Source of the DNA: an uncultured Akkermansia sp.
GTDB taxonomy: Bacteria; Verrucomicrobiota; Verrucomicrobiia; Verrucomicrobiales; Akkermansiaceae
DNA length: 51,288 bases
Assembly: GCA_947589295.1 (NCBI GenBank)
Contig: CANQBZ010000013.1
Coordinates: 1-51,288, forward strand
Direction of reading: 5' to 3'
The position numbers were made by a program, and so were the translations under genes. Under the pieces are notes generated by a model. That model searched no databases. It saw only the letters and a program-made list of their open reading frames with translations, and was not told where the DNA came from. Positions 1 to 7,951 of this stretch are shown in pieces (within the stretch, counting starts at the first letter, position 1; each line of letters opens with the position of its first letter).

Positions 1-190
1 GGCTCAAAAGGAGCTTTCGCTGGAAGCCGAGCAGGAGCGCATGAAGGATATCGTTCACGACATGCGCAGCCAAAAGAGACTTGACGAAGCGCCCTCCGCC
101 TACAAGGATATTGAGGACGTTCTGCAGCGGGAGGCTGACCTCGTGCAGCCCGTGGTGCGCCTCAGGCCGCTAGCCGTGCTGAAGGGATAG
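1..190 (+). CDS. rtcB: RNA-splicing ligase RtcB, C-terminal end (partial)
   Basis: The frame is open from the left edge (codons start at base 2) and stops at 188-190, giving the last 62 residues. The segment with APSAYKDIEDV, then ADLVQPVVRLRPLAVLKG at the very end, matches the conserved C-terminus of RtcB, which normally ends in a variant of AYKDI...AQADLV.PV..L.....VKG. RtcB is a GTP- and Mn-dependent 3'-5' RNA ligase used in RNA repair or tRNA splicing. The active-site His and Cys residues lie outside the window. trpD follows after 40 bases with no visible terminator, so the two may be cotranscribed. The family call is firm from the tail motif alone. Confidence 0.88.
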   Translation, partial: AQKELSLEAEQERMKDIVHDMRSQKRLDEAPSAYKDIEDVLQREADLVQPVVRLRPLAVLKG

Positions 191-230
191 TCAGAACCTA
201 CCATCAACCGCATTTTCACCATACACAACT

Positions 231-1250
231 ATGACGACAGCTACAATACTCGATCAGCTCGCTGAGGGGCATGACCTCTCTGCCGAGGAAGCAAATTATG
301 CGTTTGCCCAACTTATGGACGGGCAGCTTACGCCCTCACAATCCGGTGCGTTTTTGCTCACGCTACGCGCCAAGGGGGAGACTGCCGGGGAAATGCACGC
401 TGCGGTGCAAAACGCTTTACAGCGCGCTTGCCTTGTGGATGGGGTGGAGGGTGATTATGCGGATGTGGTGGGTACCGGTGGCGATGGCAAGCACAGCTTC
501 AACTGCTCCACCGCTACAGCGCTTACGCTTGCCGGCATGGGCTATCGCATCGTGAAGCACGGGAACCGCGCTGCTTCATCCTCCAGTGGCGCCGGCGACG
601 TGCTGGAGCAACTCGGTTACCCTCTCGACCTCGACCCGGCGGGCATTCGCGAGTCGCTTGCCTCGTGCAACTTTGCCTTTGCCTTTGCGCCGCATTTCCA
701 TCCATGCTTCAAACATGTGGGCCCCATCCGGCGTGAGCTGGGCGTGCGCACGCTTTTCAATTTGCTCGGCCCGCTGATCAATCCGAGTCGTCCGTCGCTG
801 ATGATGTTGGGCGTAGCGGCTCCCAAATTTGTGCCGCTGGTGGCACACACGTTGGCGGTCAGCGGTAGTTATAAACGGGCGTACGTTTTCTGCGGCGCGC
901 AGGGGTATGATGAACTGACTCTTTTCGGTCCCGCCACGGCTTGTATGGTGCAGGGCGATCGTGTGGAGGAAGTGACGCTTGACCCACGAGAATGGGGATT
1001 CACGACACCGCCGTCTTCTCCGGATGAGCTGCGAGTGGAAACGAAAGAGGAGGCAGCTGCGGCGCTTCGTGCCATTCTCACCGGGCAGGGATCGCAGGCG
1101 ATGATGGATATGGTCGCTTTCAATGTGGCGCTCGGGATACGCATGTTCGAGCCGGGGCTAGCTGAGCGAGAATGCTCGCAGCGTGCACGCGAAGCTTTGG
1201 CTTCCGGTGTGGGCATGAAAGTGGTAAAATCATGGGAAAAAGTATCATGA
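231..1250 (+). CDS. trpD: Anthranilate phosphoribosyltransferase
   Basis: A 339-residue protein that transfers phosphoribose from PRPP to anthranilate, the second step of tryptophan synthesis, in the cytoplasm. The PRPP-binding GTGGDG loop is at residues 81-86 and the anthranilate-site KHGNRA at 109-114, followed by the Ser-rich stretch and GAGDVLEQLG typical of the family. Length is normal. The ATG at 231 has no obvious Shine-Dalgarno sequence. The stop overlaps the start of trpC by four bases (ATGA), which suggests coupled translation. trpE/G and trpB/A are not in the window, so the pathway genes are split in this genome or lie beyond the edge. Confidence 0.95.
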   Translation: MTTATILDQLAEGHDLSAEEANYAFAQLMDGQLTPSQSGAFLLTLRAKGETAGEMHAAVQNALQRACLVDGVEGDYADVVGTGGDGKHSFNCSTATALTLAGMGYRIVKHGNRAASSSSGAGDVLEQLGYPLDLDPAGIRESLASCNFAFAFAPHFHPCFKHVGPIRRELGVRTLFNLLGPLINPSRPSLMMLGVAAPKFVPLVAHTLAVSGSYKRAYVFCGAQGYDELTLFGPATACMVQGDRVEEVTLDPREWGFTTPPSSPDELRVETKEEAAAALRAILTGQGSQAMMDMVAFNVALGIRMFEPGLAERECSQRAREALASGVGMKVVKSWEKVS

Positions 1251-2014
1251 ATCTGCAACGTTTCATTGATGCCAAGCAGACGGAGCTGCAAGCTCTGCGC
1301 GCCCACATGCCGCAGCCGCTTGCCGCCCCGCGTCCGGATTTTTGCGCTGCCCTACGTTCACCGCTTCCCGCCGGACATGTTCTGCGGGTGATTGCGGAGT
1401 ACAAGCGCAGCTCGCCCTCTGCGGGGGTGATCAATGACCGAGTGACGCCGCAGCAGATGGCGTCTGCCTATGCTGCAGGTGGAGCTACGTGCATGAGCGT
1501 ACTCACCGAGCGAACCTATTTTCACGGAGGAGTGGAGGACTTGGAGGCGGCGTATGCAGCCGGGCTTCCTCTGCTGCGAAAGGATTTTATTTTTGACGAA
1601 TTGCAAGTGCGAGCGACTTTGGCCACTCCTGCAAGCGCGTTGCTTCTGATCGTTGCGTTGACGCCGGATGCTGGCAAACTGCGCGGTTTGAGGGAATTGG
1701 CAGAGCAGCATGGCATCCACGCCGTGGTTGAAATTTTTTCTGAGCGGGAGCTTGCTATGGCGCGCCAGAGTGGCGCTCGCATCATTCAGGTCAACGCGCG
1801 TAACCTTGAAACGTTCTCCACAGACCGTACGACGGGTCTGCACTTGGCTTCACTGCGCGCACCGGGAGAAATATGGATAGCCGCCAGCGCCATGAGCGAG
1901 CGCAGTCACCTGCAAGATGCCGCCGCCGCCGGGTACGATGCTGCGCTGGTCGGCACGGCTCTCATGACTTCCCCTGATCCGCAACAAACATTACACCAAC
2001 TCGTCCATGAATAA
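1247..2014 (+). CDS. trpC: Indole-3-glycerol phosphate synthase
   Basis: A 255-residue TIM-barrel enzyme that converts CdRP to indole-3-glycerol phosphate in tryptophan synthesis. Visible family motifs are AEYKRSSPSAG (residues 50-60, with catalytic Glu51 and Lys53), VLTERTYFHGG, LLRKDFIFDE, AVVEIFSE and QVNARNLETF. The reading frame extends upstream to 1172 inside trpD, but the start at 1247 is preferred because it gives the normal N-terminus and an ATGA overlap with the trpD stop; an ATG at 1232 is the alternative. Its 3' end overlaps trpF by eight bases. Confidence 0.94.
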   Translation: MNLQRFIDAKQTELQALRAHMPQPLAAPRPDFCAALRSPLPAGHVLRVIAEYKRSSPSAGVINDRVTPQQMASAYAAGGATCMSVLTERTYFHGGVEDLEAAYAAGLPLLRKDFIFDELQVRATLATPASALLLIVALTPDAGKLRGLRELAEQHGIHAVVEIFSERELAMARQSGARIIQVNARNLETFSTDRTTGLHLASLRAPGEIWIAASAMSERSHLQDAAAAGYDAALVGTALMTSPDPQQTLHQLVHE

Positions 2015-2657
2015 GAAACTCCCTTTCATCAAAGTGTGCGGGCAGACGCATGCCGGCACTGTGGATGCTTCGCTCGCCTTGGGAGCGCGCTATGTCGGTT
2101 TTATTTTTCATCGCAGCAGCCCGCGTAGCATCACGGCAGAGCGTGCGGCTGCCATCCACACCCGCTTTGCCTCGCGTGTGGGCGTTTTTGTACGTCAACG
2201 GGCGGAAGAGATTGTGCGTATCATGCAAATTGCCCATCTCGACTACGCTCAACTGCACGGTGCGCAGACTACAGAAGATGCCGAAAAAATCGGAGCAGAT
2301 CGAATCATCCGCACGATTTGGCCAGAACATTGTGGAAGTGTGGCGGCCTTACAAGAAGAACTAGACAAGTGGGAGCCCTTTTGCGCGATGTATTTGCTGG
2401 ATGCCGGAGCGAATATCGGTTCAGGCGGTACCGGAAAATCGCTCGATGTGGAGCAGTTTTCACACGTGAACTTCCCGCACCCGTGGATTCTCGCCGGCGG
2501 AGTCAACCCTCGAAACATTCCAAAGCTTCTCGCTCATTGTTCACCAGATGGCATCGATTTAAATTCCGGCGTAGAGCTTGCTCCGGGACTGAAGGACCCG
2601 GTAAAGCTTCTTGCTTCCGTGCATGCATGCAGAACTGCTGCGAATCGGGATGATTAG
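2007..2657 (+). CDS. trpF: Phosphoribosylanthranilate isomerase
   Basis: A 216-residue TIM-barrel isomerase that converts PRA to CdRP, the substrate of TrpC. The N-terminal KVCGQT (residues 9-14) carries the catalytic Cys11, and LLDAG plus GGTGKSLD match the catalytic-Asp and phosphate-binding regions; LAGGVNPRNIP near the end is also typical. It overlaps trpC by eight bases, so trpD-C-F form one tightly coupled unit. The most common variant of the first motif is KxCGLT/KICGIT; the Gln here is a mild deviation. Confidence 0.94.
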   Translation: MNKKLPFIKVCGQTHAGTVDASLALGARYVGFIFHRSSPRSITAERAAAIHTRFASRVGVFVRQRAEEIVRIMQIAHLDYAQLHGAQTTEDAEKIGADRIIRTIWPEHCGSVAALQEELDKWEPFCAMYLLDAGANIGSGGTGKSLDVEQFSHVNFPHPWILAGGVNPRNIPKLLAHCSPDGIDLNSGVELAPGLKDPVKLLASVHACRTAANRDD

Positions 2658-2695
2658 GGAAGTTTTCTTATCGGAGTTTGCATAAGCACGAGGTT

Positions 2696-3406
2696 ATGGG
2701 CTGCGGACGGTTCAAAACAATTTGCGAGTATTGGGAGAGTTTTGCAGGGAGACACCCGCACCTCGCCGCATACGGTGAGAAATTGGCGGATTACGCGCAT
2801 CATGGAATCATGCGCGATTCGGAGTCGGTGGAGTTCAACGTGCATTTCACGGGACGCATGCCGAGGCTGACATTCTGGCTCACCACGACCGGACTTGCAC
2901 TGATGGCATTGACTGCTCTGGTAGCGGTGCGCATAACGCTGTGGGCAGTCGCGCAGGTCTTGAACCTCATGAGCCTGCTGGCGGGCGGATTACTCGAAGA
3001 TTGGCTGAAAATGTTACTGCGAGGTCTTCGTGTAGCATGCACTGGCATTGGTTTGACCCTGCTTTATCTTTTTGTCGCGTGGTTGCTGGCAGTGGCGGTA
3101 AGTGCGGCTGTTCGCAGGATGCACGATATTGGCAAATCGGGATGGTATGCGCTCATTGCGCTTATTCCGGGAATCGGATTGCCCATCTTCGCAGTGATGT
3201 GCTGTGTGGAAAGTGTGGACAACGAGGAAGGAAGTACCTCTCCTGATGATGAAGCGCCGCTGAACGACGAAAAAGCAGTCGAGGCGCCTCCTCATTCCGA
3301 GAACCCCACAGCGCAGCAGTCTGTTTCTTGTTCGCTCTGCCACGGGGAAGGAAAGCTGCCCAACGGATTTCTATGCCCCCAGTGCGGTGGCAGTGGAAAA
3401 GCATGA
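2696..3406 (+). CDS. DUF805 membrane protein with C-terminal CxxCxGxG zinc-ribbon tail
   Basis: A 236-residue inner-membrane protein. Hydrophobic segments lie at about residues 60-95, 112-138 and 151-170. RRMHDIGKSGWYALIALIP (140-158) is the DUF805 signature. An acidic linker (170-205) leads to CSLCHGEG (212-219) and CPQCGGSG (227-234), two DnaJ-type zinc-binding knuckles. The frame can be extended to a TTG at 2678, but the ATG at 2696 is chosen because GAGG lies 3 bases upstream. It follows trpF by 38 bases. DUF805 has no settled biochemical role. The zinc-ribbon tail is an unusual addition and may bind a partner protein or nucleic acid; that is inference. Confidence 0.8.
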   Translation: MGCGRFKTICEYWESFAGRHPHLAAYGEKLADYAHHGIMRDSESVEFNVHFTGRMPRLTFWLTTTGLALMALTALVAVRITLWAVAQVLNLMSLLAGGLLEDWLKMLLRGLRVACTGIGLTLLYLFVAWLLAVAVSAAVRRMHDIGKSGWYALIALIPGIGLPIFAVMCCVESVDNEEGSTSPDDEAPLNDEKAVEAPPHSENPTAQQSVSCSLCHGEGKLPNGFLCPQCGGSGKA

Positions 3407-3436
3407 CACGTGGAGATTTCCCGAAGGGTATCGCCT

Positions 3437-4213
3437 CTACTTTTCCCGGGGCAGAAGGAGACCAGAAGTCCACTTTTTTGCAGCAGAGGTAATGCTGTCT
3501 GCCACATCGGCGTGCTGCACCGCGAAGCGTGGAGTGAACCAGGGAAAATAGTGCACCAAGTCATGGAACACCTGCACTTCGCCGTCGCAGGTGCCGTGTC
3601 CGGCTCCAATGCCGATGGTGACGATAGAAGCGGTTGCTGTAAGCTGTGCCGCGACATCTGCCCGCGTACATTCGATGACGACGGAAAAGGCGCCGGCGCG
3701 GGTGACAGCCTGTAAGTCAGCCATGAGGGCTGCGACCTCGGCATCTGACTTGCCGCGCATGCGGTAACCGCCGTCCTCCTTGATGTGTTGAGGCAGCAGA
3801 CCGATATGTGCCTGCACGGGAATGCCGGCCTGCACCAAGGCATGAATCATGGGTTCCACCGTGCAGCCACCTTCCAGCTTGACGGCCTCAGCTCCTGCGT
3901 CAATGAGTGCGCGTGCGCTCTCCAAAGCTTGCTTCGGCGTGTCGTAGGTGTGGATAGGCATGTCGCTCACAAGCAACGCTTTCGTCTGAGCCCGCGCTAC
4001 GGCCGCAGTGTGGTGCAGCATGTGCTGCAGGGTCACACTTGTCGTATCGGGAAAGCCCAGCACCATCATCCCCAGCGAATCCCCCACCAGCAGCATATCC
4101 ACGCCTGCTTCATCCAGAAGACGTGCCGTTGGATAATCGTAGGCCGTGAGCTGTGCGACAGGGCGCACCCCCTTGCAAGCTTGAATGCGTTGAATTTTTT
4201 CTTCGGTAGTCAT
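3437..4213 (-). CDS. panB: 3-methyl-2-oxobutanoate hydroxymethyltransferase
   Basis: A 258-residue enzyme that makes ketopantoate from alpha-ketoisovalerate and methylene-THF, the first committed step of pantothenate/CoA synthesis. The N-terminus has QLTAYDYPTARLLDEAG and LLVGDSLGMMVLG (Asp45 of GDSLGM binds Mg), with SDMPIHTY, AVKLEGG and VQAHIGLLPQ further on, all family hallmarks. It is the last gene of the dapA-dapB-folK-panB run and starts 6 bases after folK. folK and panB both tie into folate chemistry, which may explain the linkage. No terminator was found in the 30 bases between it and the convergent DUF805 gene. Confidence 0.95.
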   Translation of the reverse strand: MTTEEKIQRIQACKGVRPVAQLTAYDYPTARLLDEAGVDMLLVGDSLGMMVLGFPDTTSVTLQHMLHHTAAVARAQTKALLVSDMPIHTYDTPKQALESARALIDAGAEAVKLEGGCTVEPMIHALVQAGIPVQAHIGLLPQHIKEDGGYRMRGKSDAEVAALMADLQAVTRAGAFSVVIECTRADVAAQLTATASIVTIGIGAGHGTCDGEVQVFHDLVHYFPWFTPRFAVQHADVADSITSAAKKWTSGLLLPREK

Positions 4214-4219
4214 GGCGGT

Positions 4220-4744
4220 TTACAGATCGAAAAGAGTGACGGAAGGCAATTCCGGAAGGCGTGCGAGAAGCTCCTGCACGGTAGAAGGTTGCCCGGGGAG
4301 CACGAGCTCCGGGTCGATGTCGCACAAGGGTTGCAGCACGAAGCGGCGTTGTGTGGCGCGCGGGTGAGGCAATGTAAGCCGGGGGGAGTTCACTTGCAGG
4401 TCGCCGGAGTAGATGAGGTCGATATCACAGGTGCGAGCTTCGCCGTAGATGCCGGAGCGAACGCGTCCGAGCGCCTCCTCGATTTCTCGACAGCAACGAA
4501 GAATCTCCTCCGGCGGCATCGTTGTGGCCGCCTCCACACAGGCGTTCAGAAAAGACGGACTGTCGGGCGGACAATCTACCGGCTCCGTCTCATACACCTG
4601 CGAAAGGCGCAAATTGCCGAAGCGCTCAGCAAGGCGATCGCAGGCGCCCTCAAGGAACGCCAGACGATCACCGCTGTTCGAACCGAGGGAAAACCCTGTG
4701 CGGCGTGCGCAGCAGGAGGAATCAGTCTGTGAAACCGAGCACAT
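4220..4744 (-). CDS. folK: 2-amino-4-hydroxy-6-hydroxymethyldihydropteridine pyrophosphokinase
   Basis: A 174-residue HPPK that pyrophosphorylates the pterin precursor in folate synthesis. FSLGSNSGDR near residue 18 is the first family motif; YETEPVD, a second motif around EARTCDIDLIYSG, and LPHPRATQRRFVLQPL complete it. The reading frame continues upstream to 4813 inside dapB, but that part is not folK-like. The ATG at 4744 is chosen; it overlaps the end of dapB by 23 bases and leaves about 16 residues before the conserved core, slightly longer than usual. No clear ribosome-binding site is visible, consistent with coupling to dapB. Confidence 0.9.
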   Translation of the reverse strand: MCSVSQTDSSCCARRTGFSLGSNSGDRLAFLEGACDRLAERFGNLRLSQVYETEPVDCPPDSPSFLNACVEAATTMPPEEILRCCREIEEALGRVRSGIYGEARTCDIDLIYSGDLQVNSPRLTLPHPRATQRRFVLQPLCDIDPELVLPGQPSTVQELLARLPELPSVTLFDL

Positions 4745-5453
4745 CTTGCATGCTGTAGAGACCGGCCGGTTGATTCGCCAGCCACAGAGCCGCACGAACG
4801 GCTCCGGAGGCAAAAGTCATGCGGCTGGAGGCCTTGTGCGCAAGCTCCACGCGCTCGCCATCAGTGGCGAAAATGACAGTGTGATCGCCCACCACATCGC
4901 CACCGCGCAATGAATGCATGCCAATCTGCCGTTGGGGGCGTGCGCCAACCATGCCCTCGCGCCCATGCATCACATCTTTCTTGTATTCCATGCCTGTTTC
5001 TTCGCATACGACTTCTGCTAGGGAACGAGCGGTGCCGCTGGGTGCATCCAGCTTGTGGTGGTGGTGCATTTCCACGATTTCTATATCGTAATTTTGCAGG
5101 ATGCGCGTGGCCTTGCGCGTGAGCCAGAAGAGCGTATTCACGCCCACAGAGTAGTTAGAAGCAAAGACAATAGGAATGCTCTTGGAGGCATCGGTGATGG
5201 CGGCGCGTTCTTCATCCGTGTGACCCGTTGTGCCGATGACGAGCGGCTTTTTTTGCGCTACGGCAGCAGCAAGCAACTCGGGCGTGAAGCCGTGAAAGGA
5301 GAAGTCAATGGCCAGATCAGCCTTGGCAAGCGCGGCAGTAGCATCCTGCCCCACGTCATGGGTGGAGGTCAATGTCGTATCGGGACAAAGCTCCACAGCC
5401 TGTTTCACGGCCTGCCCCATGCGGCCCGAGATACCGGTGACAAGAATGTTCAT
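4722..5453 (-). CDS. dapB: 4-hydroxy-tetrahydrodipicolinate reductase
   Basis: A 243-residue NAD(P)H-dependent reductase that acts after DapA in lysine and diaminopimelate synthesis. The N-terminal Rossmann motif is VTGISGRMGQ (residues 5-14), GTTGH is at 74-78, and the substrate-binding EMHHHHKLDAPSGTA spans about 128-142. The length is a little short but normal for the family. It begins 20 bases after dapA and its tail overlaps folK. Confidence 0.95.
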   Translation of the reverse strand: MNILVTGISGRMGQAVKQAVELCPDTTLTSTHDVGQDATAALAKADLAIDFSFHGFTPELLAAAVAQKKPLVIGTTGHTDEERAAITDASKSIPIVFASNYSVGVNTLFWLTRKATRILQNYDIEIVEMHHHHKLDAPSGTARSLAEVVCEETGMEYKKDVMHGREGMVGARPQRQIGMHSLRGGDVVGDHTVIFATDGERVELAHKASSRMTFASGAVRAALWLANQPAGLYSMQDVLGFTD

Positions 5454-5473
5454 AGTAAGTTCGAAGTAAGGGA

Positions 5474-6358
5474 TCAGGCAAGTAAATCAAAGCGGCGAAG
5501 CAAGTCAGCCAGCGTGGCTTTTTTCTCCTCTGCCAGCGGAGCAAGCGGCAAACGCAGTTCCCAAGAGATATCTCCACGCAGCGCCAGAGCCGCTTTGATG
5601 GGTACGGGATTGACGTCCAAGCTCATCAGTCCCTTCATGAGCGGGTAATACTTCTTTTGCAGGGCAAGCGCCTTCTTGCCGTCGCCGCTCAGAGCCGCAT
5701 CCACCAGTTCTTTCATCTGCACCGGCGCTACGTTGGATGTCACCGAAACCAGCCCCACTGCTCCGCAAGCGATGAAGGGCACCGTGAGCCCGTCATCTCC
5801 GCAGAGAACGGAAAACTCCTCCGGCACTGCCTGCACGAGGCGATTGACGCGATCCACGCTGCCGCCCGCTTCTTTGATGGCAACAATGGTGGGGCAATCT
5901 AACGCCAGCCGCGCCGCGGTCTCCACGGCAATCTCAATGCCACTACGCCCGGGGATACTGTAGAGCAGCACGGGCAGGTCGGAGCATTCGGCAATGGCTC
6001 TGAAGTGGCGATAGAGCCCCTCTTGGCTTGGTTTGTTGTAATAAGGGCAAACTTGCAGCGTGCCATCCGCACCCATGGCTGCCGCTTCTTTAGTCATGGC
6101 AATAGCTTCAGCGGTGGAATTCGATCCGGTACCTGCAATGACCTGGCAGCGTCCAGCAGCATATTCAACCGCGAGACGTATTACCTCCATGTGTTCGGCG
6201 TGAGAGAGGGTGGGAGATTCTCCCGTGGTGCCAACGGGGACAATTCCCGTGACTCCCGCGGTGATCTGTGCTTCGATCAGTGCACGAAAAGCTTGCACAT
6301 CCACTTGCCCATCGCGAAACGGAGTGATAAGAGCTGTGTAAAGACCTGAGTATCTCAT
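5474..6358 (-). CDS. dapA: 4-hydroxy-tetrahydrodipicolinate synthase
   Basis: A 294-residue aldolase that condenses pyruvate with aspartate semialdehyde. GTTGES is at residues 43-48, the catalytic Tyr is at about 133 (LLYSIPGRSG), and the Schiff-base Lys is at 162 (IVAIKEAGG). The frame can be extended to a TTG at 6400, but those bases are the -35 hexamer of a strong promoter (6371-6400), so the ATG at 6358 is the start. The leader is only about 5 bases. dapA heads the dapA-dapB-folK-panB operon. Confidence 0.95.
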   Translation of the reverse strand: MRYSGLYTALITPFRDGQVDVQAFRALIEAQITAGVTGIVPVGTTGESPTLSHAEHMEVIRLAVEYAAGRCQVIAGTGSNSTAEAIAMTKEAAAMGADGTLQVCPYYNKPSQEGLYRHFRAIAECSDLPVLLYSIPGRSGIEIAVETAARLALDCPTIVAIKEAGGSVDRVNRLVQAVPEEFSVLCGDDGLTVPFIACGAVGLVSVTSNVAPVQMKELVDAALSGDGKKALALQKKYYPLMKGLMSLDVNPVPIKAALALRGDISWELRLPLAPLAEEKKATLADLLRRFDLLA

Positions 6359-6370
6359 AGGTTCCCCGCC

Positions 6371-6400
6371 ACTATACCGCAGAAATCCCTGGGTTGTCAA
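6371..6400 (-). promoter_or_regulatory. dapA operon promoter (sigma-70 type)
   Basis: On the minus strand, TTGACA (6400-6395) is followed by an 18-base spacer and TATAGT (6376-6371). The predicted transcription start is near 6364, only about 6 bases before the dapA ATG. Confidence 0.75.
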
Positions 6401-6683
6401 GGCTGCATCAAGTGGACAGTGAAAACGCTTTTTCTTATGTATTTATCAGTTGGAGCTTTTGACTTTTAGTTTGCTATGCTTTGACATGAGGAACATTATG
6501 CGCTTCCTGGAATAGCAGACGCATGCGAAAAGGCGAAGGGGGGGACAAGTTTGTTGGCATCGTGGAGCGTGTCGTTGTTGGAAGAAAAAGCCTGGATATA
6601 GGTGGAATCAAGCGATTGGATTGCCTTTTTCATTTTTTGACTCTTTCCTCATGCAATCTCCCTGAAAAAAGGGGATGCCGTGC
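6401..6683. other. Intergenic stretch between dapA and tyrS promoters
   Basis: AT-richer sequence between the two divergent promoters. The only coding candidate is the 45-codon minus-strand frame at 6496-6633. A run of seven Gs sits near 6538-6544. No tRNA, T-box-like structure or terminator was recognised. A plus-strand ATG at about 6499 opens only a nine-codon frame. Confidence 0.5.
6496..6633 (-). CDS. Possible small protein (45 aa), unknown
   Basis: A short frame starting MKKAIQSLDSTYIQAFSS and ending FSHASAIPGSA, too short for usual ORF cut-offs. What supports it is a good purine-rich ribosome-binding site (GAGGAAAG) about 10 bases before the ATG, a rarity in this window, and its position in an otherwise empty divergent region. 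It has no clear transmembrane segment or signal peptide. I do not recognise the sequence and found no obvious promoter for it. It could equally be chance. Confidence 0.35.
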   Translation of the reverse strand: MKKAIQSLDSTYIQAFSSNNDTLHDANKLVPPFAFSHASAIPGSA

Positions 6684-6712
6684 TTGCCAGTGGGTGTGAT
6701 TCATGCTAGAAT
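6684..6712 (+). promoter_or_regulatory. tyrS promoter (sigma-70 type)
   Basis: TTGCCA (6684-6689), a 17-base spacer, then TAGAAT (6707-6712). The tyrS ATG at 6722 is only 10 bases after the -10 box, so the leader is predicted to be about 3 bases. Confidence 0.7.
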
Positions 6713-6721
6713 GCGCGGCGC

Positions 6722-7951
6722 ATGATGACATTTTACGAGGAACTGCAATGGCGCGGACTGGTTAATCAGATTTCTGATGAGAAGCTGATTGATAAGCTCA
6801 ATGCGGGGGGGATGACTTGCTACATCGGCACCGATCCGACAGCCGGCAGCTTGCACTTGGGCCATTATTCGAGTTTTCTCATTACAAAACGTTTGCAACG
6901 TGCCGGGCACCATCCCTTGCTCTTGGTGGGACTGGCTACAGGGCTCATTGGCGACCCACGCGGCACTGTCGAGCGTGAGTTGCAACAGGAGGAGCTTGTG
7001 ATGCGCAATTACGAGAGTTTACGTGCACAAGTCGAAAAGATTTTTGACTTCGAGGTCGTTAACAATTACGACTGGATTAAAAATTTAAATGTGATCGACT
7101 ATTTTCGTAACTACGGCAAGTACATCAACGTCGGTTACATGCTCGGTAAAGATCACGTGCGCCGTCAGATGGAAACTGGCATCTCCTATGCTGAGTTCTC
7201 CTACATGCTTATTCAGGCTATTGATTTCAAACACCTGCACGAGACGCGTGGGGTGGACCTGCAGGTGGCCGGTAGTGACCAGTGGGGCAATATCACTACC
7301 GGTATTGAGCTCATCCGTAAAACGACCGGAGATGAGGTCTATGGCCTGACTATGCCTTTGGTGACCGACAGCCAGGGCAATAAGTTCGGCAAGAGCGAAG
7401 GGAACGCCCTCTGGCTCGATAAGGAAAAAACGAGTCCGTATGAGCTTTACCAATTTCTCGTGAATACAGAGGATTCGCAGGTGATCAGCCTCCTGAAACG
7501 ACTGACATTTCTCACTCCTGAGCAGATCATGGACATTGAGGCAGAGCATAATGCTCACCCGGAACGCCGGACGGCCCAAAAAGCCTTGGCACGTGAAATC
7601 ATCACCGATTTGCACGGAAGCACGGAACTTGAGCATGCTGTGCAGCTGAGTAACAAATTGTTCACTGGAGATTATTCGGGTATGAGCATGAGCGACATTC
7701 GCACAGGGCTGCGAGGAGCTCCTCAGGTAGAGATTGTGGAGGGTGCTGGGATCATTGAAGCGCTGGCAGTGACCGGCATCTGTGCTTCCAAGCGCGAGGC
7801 GCGTGAGTTGATTGCTCAGGGAGCCCTGTCGGTCAATGGAGCAACAGTGACGGATGCAGCTTACGCTTTTGTCTCGCAAAACGCCCTGCAAGGAGGGCTC
7901 TTCATCATACGCCGCGGTAAGAAAAAGTTTTACCTTGGGACTTTGGCATGA
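6722..7951 (+). CDS. tyrS: Tyrosyl-tRNA synthetase
   Basis: A 409-residue class I synthetase that charges tRNA-Tyr. The ATP-binding HLGH (HIGH motif) is at residues 45-48, the second signature KFGKS at 221-225, and VAGSDQWGNITTGIELIR forms the tyrosine pocket. An S4 RNA-binding domain fills about residues 340-409. The next codon is also ATG (6725), which would equally serve as start. The gene overlaps the next one by four bases (ATGA). Confidence 0.96.
   Translation: MMTFYEELQWRGLVNQISDEKLIDKLNAGGMTCYIGTDPTAGSLHLGHYSSFLITKRLQRAGHHPLLLVGLATGLIGDPRGTVERELQQEELVMRNYESLRAQVEKIFDFEVVNNYDWIKNLNVIDYFRNYGKYINVGYMLGKDHVRRQMETGISYAEFSYMLIQAIDFKHLHETRGVDLQVAGSDQWGNITTGIELIRKTTGDEVYGLTMPLVTDSQGNKFGKSEGNALWLDKEKTSPYELYQFLVNTEDSQVISLLKRLTFLTPEQIMDIEAEHNAHPERRTAQKALAREIITDLHGSTELEHAVQLSNKLFTGDYSGMSMSDIRTGLRGAPQVEIVEGAGIIEALAVTGICASKREARELIAQGALSVNGATVTDAAYAFVSQNALQGGLFIIRRGKKKFYLGTLA

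Noticed and set aside
6481..6510. Nine-codon plus-strand frame that could be a tyrS leader peptide
   Set aside because: It lies upstream of the predicted tyrS promoter, contains no Tyr codons, and no attenuator-like hairpin follows.
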